Source: Dickeya fangzhongdai (GTDB lineage Bacteria > Pseudomonadota > Gammaproteobacteria > Enterobacterales > Enterobacteriaceae). From it: 64,000 bases of DNA. Under the pieces are notes generated by a model. That model was given only the letters and a program-made list of their open reading frames with translations, was not told the origin of the DNA and did not search any database. Positions 52,459-62,525 of the stretch are shown here, piece by piece. A program made the position numbers and the translations under genes. The stretch is from positions 1,240,001 to 1,304,000 of the forward strand of contig NZ_CP025003.1 of NCBI RefSeq assembly GCF_002812485.1. Reading direction: 5' to 3'. The first letter of the stretch is position 1, and every line of letters starts with the position of its first letter.

Positions 52459-53928
52459 TTACAGGCGGCGTGACGACAGATAATCCAGCATGCCGCCAAG
52501 TAGCATCGCCAGTACCGCCAGTATAGCGCCGGCGGTCATCAGCATGTTTTCCGCGCCGGTGTTTCCTAGCCAGCCCAGACCCATCATTCCCCAGACAAGC
52601 AGACCGCCGGCAAACAGTACGCAGCCGATAAAAAACAGGCGGGAAGCCAGCGTATAAAGGTGTGGATAGGCGCTACGACGAGCGAAAGCGCCTCCCGATT
52701 GCGCCTGTTCCAGCGATGGGCGGCAAATTTTCAACAGGAACAGCCCCGGAATGGCGATGATGATCGAAAACAGGTAAAACCATGCCCAGCCGTACAGTTC
52801 GACAAACCAGCCGGCAATCGGGCCGACGTAAACCCGCCCGACTGCCGACAGAGCGGACAGCAGAGCGAACTGGGTTGCGGAAAACGATTTGTTACAAAGC
52901 ATCATCAATAACGCCACAAAGGCCGCGGTTCCCATGCCGCCGCACAGGTTTTCCAGAAACACCGCCGATGCCATGGTGAATAACTGCTTGTCCGTGACAG
53001 CCAACAGCCAGTAACCGGCATTTGACACGGCCTGCAGCAGGCCGAACAGCATCAATGACCGGAACAGCGTCCAGCGTTGCATCAGCACTCCGCCGTACAG
53101 CGCGCCGATAATCGTGGCGAACAGGCCCAGCGTCTTGTTGACCAACCCCACTTCGCCTGGATTGAAACCGACCCCCCGGATCAGAAAGGTAGTGCTGAGA
53201 CTGACGGCAAACGCATCCCCCAGCTTATACAGCACAATCAGCATCAGAATCAGCCAGGCGTTATTGCGGCTGAAAAAATCTTTCAGCGGTGCGAAGACCG
53301 CTTGTTCAAGAGAGCGCGGAGCGGGTTCGCTGACGGCGGGCTCCGGCGACAGCCAGGTCGCCAGCGTGCACAGCAACAAAAGACCCGCCATCAGCCAGTA
53401 GGTGGCGTGCCAGCCGAGAAAGCGATCGGCAATCCACAACGCCAGGCCGCCGGAAACCAGCATAGCCAGCCGATAGCCCAGAACGGAAATGGCCGCGCCG
53501 CTGCCGCGTTCCTCCGGCGGCAACAAATCGGTTTTGTACGCATCAAACACGATGTCCTGCGATGCGGAACAGAACGCGATGATGACGGCCAGCATCGCCA
53601 GCCACCATAAATGATGCGAGGGATTCAGCGTACCGATAAAGACGATCGCCGCTACCAGCGACAGTTGCGTCACCAGCAGCCAGCCGCGGCGGCGCCCCAT
53701 AAACGGCGGCGTATAGCGGTCCATCAGCGGCGACCACAGGAACTTGAAGACATAGGCTTGCCCCACCAGCGAGAAGAAGCCGATGGTTTTCAGATCCACA
53801 TTTTCTACCGTCATCCACGCCTGCAACGTGCCGGAAGTCAGTGCCAGCGGTAAACCCGAGGCAAAACCCAAAATCAGAAGAATGACACTGTTGCGTTCAC
53901 GGAAAAGCGAAAAAAGACGGCTGAGCAT
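52459..53928 (-). CDS. ampG: Muropeptide permease AmpG
   Basis: 489 residues from ATG at 53928 (MLSRLFSLFRERNSVILLILGFASGLPLALTSGTL), preceded by AAAGGA; an in-frame start at 53961 lacks this. It is an MFS carrier with 12 to 14 helices that imports GlcNAc-anhydromuropeptides for cell-wall recycling and hence affects AmpC induction. The family segment WSPLMDRYTPPFMGRRRGW lies near 75. It is downstream of yajG, 56 bp apart, on the same strand. Confidence 0.97.
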   Translation of the reverse strand: MLSRLFSLFRERNSVILLILGFASGLPLALTSGTLQAWMTVENVDLKTIGFFSLVGQAYVFKFLWSPLMDRYTPPFMGRRRGWLLVTQLSLVAAIVFIGTLNPSHHLWWLAMLAVIIAFCSASQDIVFDAYKTDLLPPEERGSGAAISVLGYRLAMLVSGGLALWIADRFLGWHATYWLMAGLLLLCTLATWLSPEPAVSEPAPRSLEQAVFAPLKDFFSRNNAWLILMLIVLYKLGDAFAVSLSTTFLIRGVGFNPGEVGLVNKTLGLFATIIGALYGGVLMQRWTLFRSLMLFGLLQAVSNAGYWLLAVTDKQLFTMASAVFLENLCGGMGTAAFVALLMMLCNKSFSATQFALLSALSAVGRVYVGPIAGWFVELYGWAWFYLFSIIIAIPGLFLLKICRPSLEQAQSGGAFARRSAYPHLYTLASRLFFIGCVLFAGGLLVWGMMGLGWLGNTGAENMLMTAGAILAVLAMLLGGMLDYLSSRRL

Positions 53929-53984
53929 GCGAGGTCCTTTTCCCTTGCCCTGACAGGGCAAGGGAGGTGAGGCGGAATAAACTG

Positions 53985-54563
53985 TTACCGGGAGTTGGTT
54001 TTGATGAAGGTACTGATGCTGGTGTCCTGAGCCATATCGCTAATGACATCACTCAACACCTGATTGACCGACTCGGTAATCTTGCTGTTAGTGGCGGTAA
54101 GCGCGCCCTGTACATTATAGCTGGCGCGGTAGTTCTTAATCTGCTTATTGCCGTTGGCGGCCTGCGCAATAATGGAGATATCCGCGCGGGTGGTGATGTT
54201 GTAACGCAGATTGCCTTCGGCGACATCAGCATACAGGGTATTAACCACCACCTGCAGCGCCACCGGGCCGCCGGTGCCGATCATATAACCGCGGGTCGAC
54301 ATCTGTTTTTCCAGCACTTCCTGCAGCAGGAAACGCAAATCGCGCGACGGCGTCAGGGTCACCAACTGGCCGTCACGGTTGACCCGCGCCAGCGACTGAT
54401 CGGCACGCTGGTCGGCGCCGTTAATGCTGATGGTTACACCCATCAGGGTAGGATCCTGCGACGGCAGGGCGATTTTCGGGGTGACATCCAGCGTGTTGCT
54501 CTTGCTGGCGCATCCTGCCAGCACGAGTGCGGCGAACAACGGGAAAATGAATTTTTTTAACAT
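53985..54563 (-). CDS. yajG: YajG family lipoprotein
   Basis: 192 residues from ATG at 54563, which opens the lipoprotein signal MLKKFIFPLFAALVLAGC (lipobox LAGC, C18); the longer frame to 54605 would bury it. The mature domain has DRDGQLVTLTPSRDLRFLLQ-like and QMSTRGYMI segments. Function is unknown. It heads yajG-ampG, as in E. coli. Confidence 0.95.
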   Translation of the reverse strand: MLKKFIFPLFAALVLAGCASKSNTLDVTPKIALPSQDPTLMGVTISINGADQRADQSLARVNRDGQLVTLTPSRDLRFLLQEVLEKQMSTRGYMIGTGGPVALQVVVNTLYADVAEGNLRYNITTRADISIIAQAANGNKQIKNYRASYNVQGALTATNSKITESVNQVLSDVISDMAQDTSISTFIKTNSR

Positions 54564-54891
54564 GCGTGTCTTCTCGTCATGAAACGGTGGTTGGCTGATA
54601 AACATAGTCCGGTATCATATCATCGTCTTGGACAAGAGAAAGAGCAGAAAGTGGTCAGTATCCTGCTGAGCTGCATTCCTTTTTTCCAGCGTGCTATGCG
54701 TGAATGACGTCTGGAAGCGGAGAATGGCATGTCGGGTTGATGAATCCGACTGTCGCCGCGTATCCAGATGGTCAATATATTCCCATTAATAATCAAAAAA
54801 TGACTAAATTTGAAGTGGATAAGCGAGCAGTCAGTGATAAAAGGCCGTGTTATCGACGCAATTTTCACTGACGCCTGAAAAAGGTAACCCT
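54564..54891. promoter_or_regulatory. yajG-bolA divergent promoter region
   Basis: About 330 bases between the divergent yajG and bolA starts, with an AT-rich part near 54780-54815. It should carry both promoters (E. coli bolA has a sigma-S gearbox promoter). I cannot point to one by eye, and no gene is seen. Confidence 0.4.
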
Positions 54892-55206
54892 ATGATTCGT
54901 GAAACGATAGAAGCCAAGTTGCGTTCGGAATTCGAACCGCAACACCTTGAAGTTATTGACGAAAGTTATCGTCATAACGTGCCTGCCGGCTCTGAAAGTC
55001 ATTTCAAGGTGGTGCTGGTCAGCGAATGCTTTACCGGCGAGCGGGTGATTGGCCGCCATCGCGCGATCTACCGCGTATTGGCTGATGAACTGGCGGGGGC
55101 GGTGCATGCGCTGGCGCTGCATACCTACACGCCGAAAGAGTGGCTGGACCTGCAGATGGCGGTGCCTTCGTCTCCGCCCTGTGGCGGCGCGGGATTGCAG
55201 CGTTGA
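54892..55206 (+). CDS. bolA: BolA family regulator
   Basis: 104 residues from ATG at 54892 ([30 protein letters not shown]), preceded by AAAGGTAA; the frame from 54847 is longer than the family. The class II KH-like BolA fold includes [12 protein letters not shown] and the conserved C-terminal histidine in [14 protein letters not shown], which binds an iron-sulfur cluster with a monothiol glutaredoxin. It acts in stress and morphology control. Confidence 0.97.
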   Translation: MIRETIEAKLRSEFEPQHLEVIDESYRHNVPAGSESHFKVVLVSECFTGERVIGRHRAIYRVLADELAGAVHALALHTYTPKEWLDLQMAVPSSPPCGGAGLQR

Positions 55207-55518
55207 GTGACCTGAACTGCCCGGCGACGAACCGCCGGCAACGCCGGTTGATCCATTTACAGGCGGTTTGCAGATAAAAAGTGTGAAAGCCCTCCGCCAA
55301 TAGTCTGGTTACTCTCCTCGACTCGGTCTATCGATGCCGCTATAATGCCGCGTCTTATTTTCCGGAATGTATTCGGGACGCTTCTGACTATAGGGAACTG
55401 GTCCGGTAAAGTGGCCGTCCTGGTTCTGTGAGACTGTGATCAGCAAGGTCGCCCCAGGGCGCTTTATGAAAACGGCCTCTGAGGTTGACCGAGCACTGTG
55501 ATTTTTTGAGGTAACAAG
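55207..55518 (+). promoter_or_regulatory. tig upstream region
   Basis: About 310 bases between bolA and tig. TATAAT at 55340-55345 is a good -10 candidate, 160 to 180 bp upstream of the start. Later the leader TTTTTTGAGGTAACAAG carries the tig ribosome binding site. No gene is seen; minus-strand frames here lack support. Confidence 0.5.
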
Positions 55519-56823
55519 ATGCAAGTTTCAGTTGAAACCACTCAAGGCCTTGGGCGCCGCGTAACGATTACCGTTGCTGCTGACAGCATTGAGAATGCCG
55601 TTAAGAGCGAACTGGTCAATGTGGCTAAAAAAGTTCGTATCGATGGTTTCCGCAAAGGCAAAGTGCCGGCGAAAATTGTTGAGCAGCGCTACGGCGCATC
55701 CGTCCGTCAGGACGTGCTGGGCGATCTGATGCAGCGTCACTTCGTTGATGCCATCATCAAAGAAAAAATCAATCCGGCTGGCGCGCCGAACTATGTTCCG
55801 GGCGAGTACCAGATCGGTGGTGATTTTACCTACTCCGTAGAGTTCGAAGTTTATCCGGAAGTCGAGCTGAAAGATCTGGACACCATTGAGGTTGAAAAAC
55901 CGCTGGTGGACGTTTCCGAATCCGACGTCGACGGCATGCTGGATACCCTGCGCAAACAGCAGGCAACCTGGAAAGAAACCGATCGCGCCGCGACTGCTGA
56001 AGACCGCGTAACCATCGATTTCACCGGTTCTGTCGGCGGTGAAGAATTCGAAGGCGGCAAAGCCTCCGATTTCGTTCTGGCTATGGGCCAGGGCCGTATG
56101 ATCCCGGGCTTCGAAGACGGTATCGTTGGTCACAAAGCGGGCGATGAGTTCACCATCGAGGTGAAATTCCCGGAAGACTACCACGCTGAAAACCTGAAAG
56201 GTCAGGACGCTAAATTCGCCATCGTGCTGAAGAAAGTGGAAGAGCGTGAACTGCCGGAACTGACTGCCGATTTCATCAAACGTTTTGGCGTTGAAGACGG
56301 TTCTCTGGATGGCCTGCGCGCCGAAGTCCGCAAGAACATGGAACGCGAGCTGAAAGGCGCGATCCGCAACCGCGTGAAAACTCAGGTTATCGACGGTCTG
56401 GTCAAGGCGAACGACATTGATGTGCCGGCCGCACTGATCGACGGCGAAGTCGATGTGCTGCGTCGTCAGGCTGCTCAGCGTTTCGGCGGCAATGAGAAAC
56501 AGGCTCTGGAACTGCCGCGCGAACTGTTCGAAGAGCAGGCTAAACGCCGCGTTGTTGTTGGCCTGCTGCTGGGCGAAGTGATCGCTTCCAACGAGCTGAA
56601 AGCCGACGAAGACCGCGTCAACGTGCTGATCGACGAAATCGCCTCTGCGTACGAAGATCCGCGTGAAGTGGTTGAGTACTACAAGAAAAACAAAGAAATG
56701 ATGAACAATATGCGTAACGTTGCCCTGGAAGAACAGGCTATCGAAACGCTGTTGTCCAAGGCGAAAGTGGTAGAAAAAGCGGTCAGCTTCAACGAGCTGA
56801 TGAATCAGACAACCGCTGCCTAA
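55519..56823 (+). CDS. tig: Trigger factor
   Basis: 434 residues. The N-terminal ribosome-binding domain has the signature [17 protein letters not shown] (about 43-60). The FKBP-type prolyl isomerase domain (about 150-245) has [17 protein letters not shown] and [18 protein letters not shown]. The C-terminal chaperone arms are all helical. It binds nascent chains at the ribosome exit. GAGGTAAC precedes the ATG. Confidence 0.99.
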   Translation: MQVSVETTQGLGRRVTITVAADSIENAVKSELVNVAKKVRIDGFRKGKVPAKIVEQRYGASVRQDVLGDLMQRHFVDAIIKEKINPAGAPNYVPGEYQIGGDFTYSVEFEVYPEVELKDLDTIEVEKPLVDVSESDVDGMLDTLRKQQATWKETDRAATAEDRVTIDFTGSVGGEEFEGGKASDFVLAMGQGRMIPGFEDGIVGHKAGDEFTIEVKFPEDYHAENLKGQDAKFAIVLKKVEERELPELTADFIKRFGVEDGSLDGLRAEVRKNMERELKGAIRNRVKTQVIDGLVKANDIDVPAALIDGEVDVLRRQAAQRFGGNEKQALELPRELFEEQAKRRVVVGLLLGEVIASNELKADEDRVNVLIDEIASAYEDPREVVEYYKKNKEMMNNMRNVALEEQAIETLLSKAKVVEKAVSFNELMNQTTAA

Positions 56824-56854
56824 TCACGCTTTTTCACCTGAAATCGTTTCTTCA

Positions 56855-56884
56855 AAAGCCCGCGGTTTATGCTGCGGGCTTTTT
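56855..56884 (+). terminator. Intrinsic terminator of tig
   Basis: AAAGCCCGC (56855-56863) and GCGGGCTTT (56874-56882) pair around a 10-base loop, followed by TTC. Confidence 0.9.
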
Positions 56885-57045
56885 CTTCCCTGATGCGACA
56901 AACTGAACGGCCTGCCGACAGCTCCTGCCAAATCTGCACTATGATTAATAGCGATTAATCTATTGATGGCTGATTAATCAAGGCGCAATCAAACCCGCTT
57001 TCAGCGCAGGATATCGCTTTAACCAAAATGAATCGCTGGTGTAAG

Positions 57046-57074
57046 CTTGAAAAAGGATGCATCGGTCCCCAACT
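57046..57074 (+). promoter_or_regulatory. Heat-shock (sigma-32) promoter of clpPX
   Basis: CTTGAAA (57046-57052) and CCCCAA (57067-57072) with 14 bp between match the sigma-32 consensus CTTGAAA-N13-15-CCCCAT. It lies about 150 bp before clpP. Confidence 0.8.
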
Positions 57075-57226
57075 GGTTAATACCGCGTAGATTGCATCGT
57101 CAGGGAAACTCGCCCGATTCCGGCGACGGAGAGATGGCTAACTGCGTGTCTGAGCATGGTCATCACTTTCCATCTCAAGTAGAATCAGGCGGTATGCGCC
57201 AAATGCATTTTATCTAGGAGACGTTA

Positions 57227-57850
57227 ATGTCATACAGTGGCGAACAAGAAAAACTGGCCCCTCACATGGCCTTGGTGCCGATGGTGGTTGAGCAGACTTC
57301 GCGTGGGGAGCGTTCTTACGATATCTATTCCCGACTCCTGAAGGAACGCGTGATCTTTTTGACCGGTCAGGTCGAGGATCACATGGCTAACCTGATTGTG
57401 GCGCAGATGCTGTTTCTGGAAGCCGAAAACCCTGAAAAAGATATCTATCTGTACATTAACTCTCCAGGGGGCGTGATTACCGCCGGCATGTCGATTTACG
57501 ACACCATGCAATTTATTAAGCCGGATGTCAGCACCATCTGTATGGGGCAAGCGGCGTCGATGGGCGCTTTCCTGCTGACGGCGGGTACCAAGGGCAAGCG
57601 CTTCTGCCTGCCGAATTCCCGGGTGATGATCCACCAGCCGCTGGGCGGATTCCAGGGACAGGCGACGGATATCGAGATTCACGCTAAAGAGATCCTTAAG
57701 GTGAAGGCTCGGATGAACGAGTTGATGGCCAAACATACCGGTCAGCCTCTTGAAGCAATAGAAAGGGACACGGAGCGTGACCGTTTCCTCTCTGCCGCCG
57801 AGGCAGTAGACTATGGGTTGGTAGATTCTGTACTTACCCATCGTGAATAA
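57227..57850 (+). CDS. clpP: ATP-dependent Clp protease proteolytic subunit
   Basis: 207 residues. The catalytic serine lies in [13 protein letters not shown], the histidine in [10 protein letters not shown] and the aspartate further on in RDTERDRF, the serine protease triad of the ClpP 14-mer. A short propeptide is expected at the N terminus. TAGGAGA precedes the ATG. With ClpX it degrades unfolded and tagged proteins. Confidence 0.99.
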   Translation: MSYSGEQEKLAPHMALVPMVVEQTSRGERSYDIYSRLLKERVIFLTGQVEDHMANLIVAQMLFLEAENPEKDIYLYINSPGGVITAGMSIYDTMQFIKPDVSTICMGQAASMGAFLLTAGTKGKRFCLPNSRVMIHQPLGGFQGQATDIEIHAKEILKVKARMNELMAKHTGQPLEAIERDTERDRFLSAAEAVDYGLVDSVLTHRE

Positions 57851-57977
57851 CGCCAGGGATGCGAAATAGCCAGATGACGCGGGGTGCCGGCCATTATGGT
57901 AGTAGGCTGGCGTTTGCTGTGGCGCGATTGCTATGTGGTTGGCCTGCGGGCAAGAGACTAGAGAAGAGGTTTGACTC

Positions 57978-59252
57978 ATGACAGATAAGCGCAAAGACGG
58001 TTCAGGAAAACTGCTGTACTGTTCTTTCTGCGGCAAAAGCCAACACGAGGTTCGTAAGCTGATCGCCGGGCCGTCAGTGTATATCTGCGATGAATGTGTT
58101 GACTTGTGTAACGACATTATTCGCGAAGAAATTAAAGAAGTAGCGCCACACCGTGAGCGCAGTGCGTTACCGACGCCACACGAAATCCGCCGTCATCTGG
58201 ACGATTATGTTATCGGTCAGGAACAGGCGAAAAAGGTGCTGGCGGTTGCTGTCTACAACCACTACAAACGTCTGCGTAATGGCGACAGCAATAATGGCGT
58301 CGAACTGGGCAAAAGCAACATCCTGCTGATCGGTCCGACCGGTAGCGGGAAAACATTGCTGGCGGAAACGCTGGCTCGTTTCCTGGATGTGCCTTTCACT
58401 ATGGCTGACGCCACCACATTGACCGAAGCCGGTTATGTGGGCGAGGACGTTGAAAACATTATCCAGAAGCTGCTGCAGAAGTGTGACTACGATGTGCAGA
58501 AAGCGCAGCGCGGTATTGTCTACATCGATGAGATCGACAAGATTTCCCGTAAATCCGACAACCCGTCCATCACTCGCGACGTGTCCGGAGAAGGGGTGCA
58601 GCAGGCGTTGCTGAAGCTGATTGAAGGCACTATCGCCGCCGTTCCGCCGCAGGGTGGGCGTAAGCACCCGCAGCAGGAGTTTTTGCAGGTGGATACCTCC
58701 AAAATCCTGTTTATCTGTGGCGGTGCATTTGCCGGATTGGACAAGGTTATTGAACAGCGTACCGATACTGGTCGCGGCATTGGTTTCAACGCCACGGTGA
58801 AGGGCCTGTCCCAGAAGGCGACAGAAGGTGAACTGCTGAGCCAGGTAGAGCCGGGCGATTTGATCAAGTTTGGTCTTATCCCCGAGTTTATCGGGCGTTT
58901 GCCGGTGGTAGCGACGCTGAAAGAACTGGATGAGGAAGCGTTGATCCAGATCCTGCGCGAGCCGAAGAATGCGCTGACCAAACAGTATCAGGCGCTTTTC
59001 AAACTGGAAGGCGCGGAGCTGGAGTTCCGTGACGAAGCGTTGACCGCCATTGCGAAAAAAGCTATGGCGCGTAAGACCGGCGCTCGTGGTTTGCGCTCCA
59101 TCGTAGAAGCGGCGTTGCTGGAAACCATGTACGACCTGCCTTCGCTGGAAAACGTGGATAAAGTGGTGATCGACGATTCTGTCATTTCGGGGCAAACCGA
59201 GCCGCTGCTGATTTACGGCAAGCCTGAAGCACAGCAGGCATCTGGCGAATAA
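57978..59252 (+). CDS. clpX: ATP-dependent Clp protease ATP-binding subunit ClpX
   Basis: 424 residues. The N-terminal zinc-binding domain has four cysteines (YCSFCGKS and ICDECVDLC). The AAA+ module has Walker A GPTGSGKT near 119-126 and Walker [10 protein letters not shown]. The pore loop is GYVGED, and the ClpP-binding IGF-type loop appears as [17 protein letters not shown]. It unfolds substrates for ClpP. It follows clpP by 127 bp and is probably cotranscribed. Confidence 0.99.
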   Translation: MTDKRKDGSGKLLYCSFCGKSQHEVRKLIAGPSVYICDECVDLCNDIIREEIKEVAPHRERSALPTPHEIRRHLDDYVIGQEQAKKVLAVAVYNHYKRLRNGDSNNGVELGKSNILLIGPTGSGKTLLAETLARFLDVPFTMADATTLTEAGYVGEDVENIIQKLLQKCDYDVQKAQRGIVYIDEIDKISRKSDNPSITRDVSGEGVQQALLKLIEGTIAAVPPQGGRKHPQQEFLQVDTSKILFICGGAFAGLDKVIEQRTDTGRGIGFNATVKGLSQKATEGELLSQVEPGDLIKFGLIPEFIGRLPVVATLKELDEEALIQILREPKNALTKQYQALFKLEGAELEFRDEALTAIAKKAMARKTGARGLRSIVEAALLETMYDLPSLENVDKVVIDDSVISGQTEPLLIYGKPEAQQASGE

Positions 59253-59280
59253 TTAGCCTAAAAAACAACGGTAAACGATA

Positions 59281-59310
59281 AAATGGGGGGTTTTAGCCCC
59301 CCATTTTTTT
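59281..59310 (+). terminator. Intrinsic terminator of clpPX
   Basis: AAATGGGGGG (59281-59290), loop TTTTAG, CCCCCCATTT (59297-59306), then more T. A perfect 10-bp stem with a long T-run. Confidence 0.95.
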
Positions 59311-59325
59311 TTACACACGTTCAGT

Positions 59326-59354
59326 CGTTGAATGTGAGATATTTATCCCCATAT
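59326..59354 (+). promoter_or_regulatory. Heat-shock (sigma-32) promoter of lon
   Basis: CGTTGAA (59326-59332) and CCCCATAT (59347-59354), spaced 14 bp, match the position and bases of the E. coli lon heat-shock promoter (TTGAATGTG and CCCCATATACT are shared). Confidence 0.85.
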
Positions 59355-59439
59355 ACTCGATTACCTATAGGTGAAACCCGTGATGCCCGCGTTCACGGAT
59401 TCCCTTAACCTGGCGGAAACGAAACTAAGAGAGAGCTCT

Positions 59440-61803
59440 ATGAACCCTGAGCGTTCCGAACGCATAGAAATCCCCGTATTGCCGTTGCGCGATGTGGTGG
59501 TTTATCCGCACATGGTCATTCCGTTGTTTGTTGGTCGGGAGAAATCAATTCGGTGCCTTGAAGCGGCTATGGATCACGACAAAAAGATCATGCTGGTGGC
59601 ACAGAAAGAAGCCTCAACGGATGAGCCTGGTGTTAACGATCTTTTCTCGGTAGGGACGGTCGCCTCTATTCTTCAAATGCTGAAACTGCCTGATGGTACC
59701 GTAAAGGTGCTGGTGGAAGGCTTGCAGCGAGCGCGCATCACGACACTCTCTGACAGCGGAGAACATTTTGCGGCCCAGGCGGAATACCTGGAGTCGCCGG
59801 CAATTGAAGAGCGTGAGCAGGAAGTGCTCATGCGCACGGCCATCAATCAGTTTGAAGGCTATATCAAACTGAATAAGAAAATTCCCCCTGAAGTATTAAC
59901 GTCTCTTAATAGTATTGATGATGCGGCGCGTCTTGCCGATACCATCGCCGCGCACATGCCGCTGAAGCTGGCGGACAAACAGTCTGTGCTGGAAATGTCC
60001 GACGTGACCGAACGTCTGGAATACCTGATGGCGATGATGGAGTCCGAGATTGACCTGTTGCAGGTGGAGAAACGGATCCGCAGCCGCGTTAAAAAACAGA
60101 TGGAAAAAAGCCAGCGCGAGTATTACCTGAATGAGCAGATGAAGGCCATTCAGAAAGAGCTGGGAGAAATGGATGACGCGCCTGACGAACAGGAAGCGCT
60201 GAAACGCAAGATCGAATCCGCCAGCATGCCGAAAGAGGCGCGTGAAAAAGCTGAAGCCGAGTTGCAGAAGCTGCGTATGATGTCGCCGATGTCGGCTGAG
60301 GCGACCGTGGTGCGCAGCTACATCGACTGGATGGTGCAGGTACCGTGGCAGGCGCGCAGCAAGGTGAAGAAAGATCTGGTTAAAGCCCAGGAGATGCTGG
60401 ACAGCGACCACTATGGTCTGGAACGCGTCAAGGAACGTATCCTCGAATATCTGGCGGTGCAGAGCCGTGTCAGCAAGATCAGAGGGCCGATCCTGTGTCT
60501 GGTCGGGCCGCCGGGGGTGGGTAAAACCTCTCTGGGTCAGTCGATCGCCAAAGCCACCGGTCGTAAATATGTGCGTATGGCGTTGGGCGGCGTGCGTGAT
60601 GAAGCGGAAATCCGTGGTCACCGCCGTACCTATATCGGTTCCATGCCGGGCAAGCTGATTCAGAAGATGGCCAAAGTGGGGGTGAAAAACCCGCTGTTCC
60701 TGTTGGATGAGATCGATAAGATGTCCTCCGATATGCGCGGCGACCCGGCTTCCGCTTTGCTGGAAGTGCTGGATCCGGAACAGAACGTGGCGTTTAACGA
60801 TCACTATCTGGAAGTGGATTACGACCTGTCCGACGTGATGTTTGTGGCGACGTCCAACTCCATGAATATTCCAGCGCCGTTGCTGGATCGTATGGAAGTG
60901 ATTCGTCTGTCCGGTTATACCGAGGACGAAAAACTCAATATCGCCCGCCAGCATTTGCTGCCGAAACAGATTGAGCGCAACGCCCTGAAAAAAGGCGAAC
61001 TGACGGTCGAAGATAGCGCCATTATCGGCATTATTCGCTACTACACCCGCGAAGCCGGGGTGCGTAGTCTGGAGCGCGAGATCTCTAAACTGTGCCGTAA
61101 GGCGGTGAAATCGCTGATGATGGATAAAGCACTCAAGCATATCCAGATCACCGGCGATAACCTGAAGGAATATCTTGGCGTTCAACGCTACGATTACGGC
61201 CGTGCGGACGAAGAGAACCGCGTGGGTCAGGTAACGGGCCTTGCCTGGACGGAAGTGGGCGGCGACTTGCTGACCATCGAAACCGCCAGTGTGCCGGGCA
61301 AAGGCAAGCTGACCTATACCGGTTCGCTGGGTGAGGTCATGCAGGAGTCGATTCAGGCTGCGCTGACCGTAGTGCGCGCCAGAGCGGAAAAGCTGGGGAT
61401 CAACTCCGACTTTTATGAAAAGCGCGATATCCACGTGCATGTGCCGGAAGGCGCTACGCCGAAAGACGGTCCGAGCGCCGGTATCGCCATGTGTACCGCA
61501 CTGGTGTCCTGCCTGACCGGCAACCCGGTGCGCGCCGATGTGGCGATGACCGGTGAAATCACCCTGCGTGGGCTGGTACTGCCGATTGGCGGGTTGAAAG
61601 AGAAACTGCTGGCCGCGCATCGCGGCGGGATCAAGACCGTGCTGATTCCGGAAGAGAACAAGCGCGATCTGGAAGAGATTCCGCAGAATGTGATTGCCGA
61701 TCTGGAGATTCACCCGGTCAAACGCATTGAGGAAGTGCTCACTATTGCTTTGCAGAACTCGCCTTATGGCATGGATGTGGTGAAGTCGGTAGCCAAAAAA
61801 TAG
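59440..61803 (+). CDS. lon: ATP-dependent Lon protease
   Basis: 787 residues from ATG at 59440 ([26 protein letters not shown]), matching E. coli; an in-frame start at 59371 would extend the N terminus into the promoter leader. Domains in order: N-terminal substrate domain with coiled coil (to about 310), AAA+ with Walker A GPPGVGKT near 356 and Walker B FLLDEIDK, then the protease domain with S in [15 protein letters not shown] (near 679) and K in GLKEKLLAA (near 722). It degrades misfolded proteins and short-lived regulators. Confidence 0.99.
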   Translation: MNPERSERIEIPVLPLRDVVVYPHMVIPLFVGREKSIRCLEAAMDHDKKIMLVAQKEASTDEPGVNDLFSVGTVASILQMLKLPDGTVKVLVEGLQRARITTLSDSGEHFAAQAEYLESPAIEEREQEVLMRTAINQFEGYIKLNKKIPPEVLTSLNSIDDAARLADTIAAHMPLKLADKQSVLEMSDVTERLEYLMAMMESEIDLLQVEKRIRSRVKKQMEKSQREYYLNEQMKAIQKELGEMDDAPDEQEALKRKIESASMPKEAREKAEAELQKLRMMSPMSAEATVVRSYIDWMVQVPWQARSKVKKDLVKAQEMLDSDHYGLERVKERILEYLAVQSRVSKIRGPILCLVGPPGVGKTSLGQSIAKATGRKYVRMALGGVRDEAEIRGHRRTYIGSMPGKLIQKMAKVGVKNPLFLLDEIDKMSSDMRGDPASALLEVLDPEQNVAFNDHYLEVDYDLSDVMFVATSNSMNIPAPLLDRMEVIRLSGYTEDEKLNIARQHLLPKQIERNALKKGELTVEDSAIIGIIRYYTREAGVRSLEREISKLCRKAVKSLMMDKALKHIQITGDNLKEYLGVQRYDYGRADEENRVGQVTGLAWTEVGGDLLTIETASVPGKGKLTYTGSLGEVMQESIQAALTVVRARAEKLGINSDFYEKRDIHVHVPEGATPKDGPSAGIAMCTALVSCLTGNPVRADVAMTGEITLRGLVLPIGGLKEKLLAAHRGGIKTVLIPEENKRDLEEIPQNVIADLEIHPVKRIEEVLTIALQNSPYGMDVVKSVAKK

Positions 61804-61832
61804 TGACCTATCGCAAAAACCACTGAGAAAAT

Positions 61833-61872
61833 AAAGGCTGGTAAGTAAAATGGTGCTTGCCAGCCTTTTTTC
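61833..61872 (+). terminator. Intrinsic terminator of lon
   Basis: AAGGCTGGTAAG (61834-61845) and CTTGCCAGCCTT (61856-61867) pair with one G-U, followed by a run of T. Confidence 0.9.
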
Positions 61873-61997
61873 GTGCCGCTAAGTTAGAGCACTGTTGAGC
61901 CTGCTGGCTGGTAGTCTGCGGCTTGACTGAATTGATAAAGCTACGTGTTGCGCTGGGCGCTCTGGCGTAATGACAGTATTTCAGAGGGGATGAGAGT

Positions 61998-62270
61998 GTG
62001 AACAAGTCACAATTGATCGACAAAATTGCCGCAGATGCTGATATTTCCAAAGCGGCAGCAGGGCGTGTGTTGGATGCAATTATTGGGTCTGTTACTGAAT
62101 CTCTGAAAGCAGGGGATGACGTTGCTTTAGTCGGTTTTGGTACGTTCTCCGTGCGTGAGCGCGCAGCACGCACCGGCCGTAACCCGCAAACCGGGAAAGA
62201 AATCAGCATTCCGGCCGCTAAAGTGCCGGGTTTCCGTGCTGGAAAAGCACTGAAAGACTCAGTGAATTGA
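61998..62270 (+). CDS. hupB: DNA-binding protein HU-beta
   Basis: 90 residues, GTG start with GAGGGGATGAG upstream. HU signature [21 protein letters not shown] lies in the DNA-binding arm (about 46-66). It is a nucleoid protein that bends DNA as a heterodimer with HU-alpha. As in E. coli it stands between lon and ppiD. Confidence 0.99.
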   Translation: MNKSQLIDKIAADADISKAAAGRVLDAIIGSVTESLKAGDDVALVGFGTFSVRERAARTGRNPQTGKEISIPAAKVPGFRAGKALKDSVN

Positions 62271-62353
62271 TGATTAAGTAGCAAAATCTGAGGTGGGACG
62301 GTTTTCCAGTCCAAACAACTACCTGACTCGGCGTACTGGGTAGGGTAAGATAT

Positions 62354-62386
62354 AAGGCGCATCATGGTATGATGTGCCTTTTTTTA
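62354..62386 (+). terminator. Intrinsic terminator of hupB
   Basis: AAGGCGCATCAT (62354-62365), loop GGT, ATGATGTGCCTT (62369-62380) with one G-U pair, then TTTTT. Confidence 0.93.
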
Positions 62387-62525
62387 CAGGTCATTAAGAT
62401 TACTGTTATCAGGCAAATACTTGAGTGCGCCCTAGCCGAATGCGGCTATAGCAATAGCAGGGAGGCATGGCTACGGCCTGCGCAGGGGAAGTGTTATCCA
62501 TTCTACAGCGGAGTGTTGTCACATT

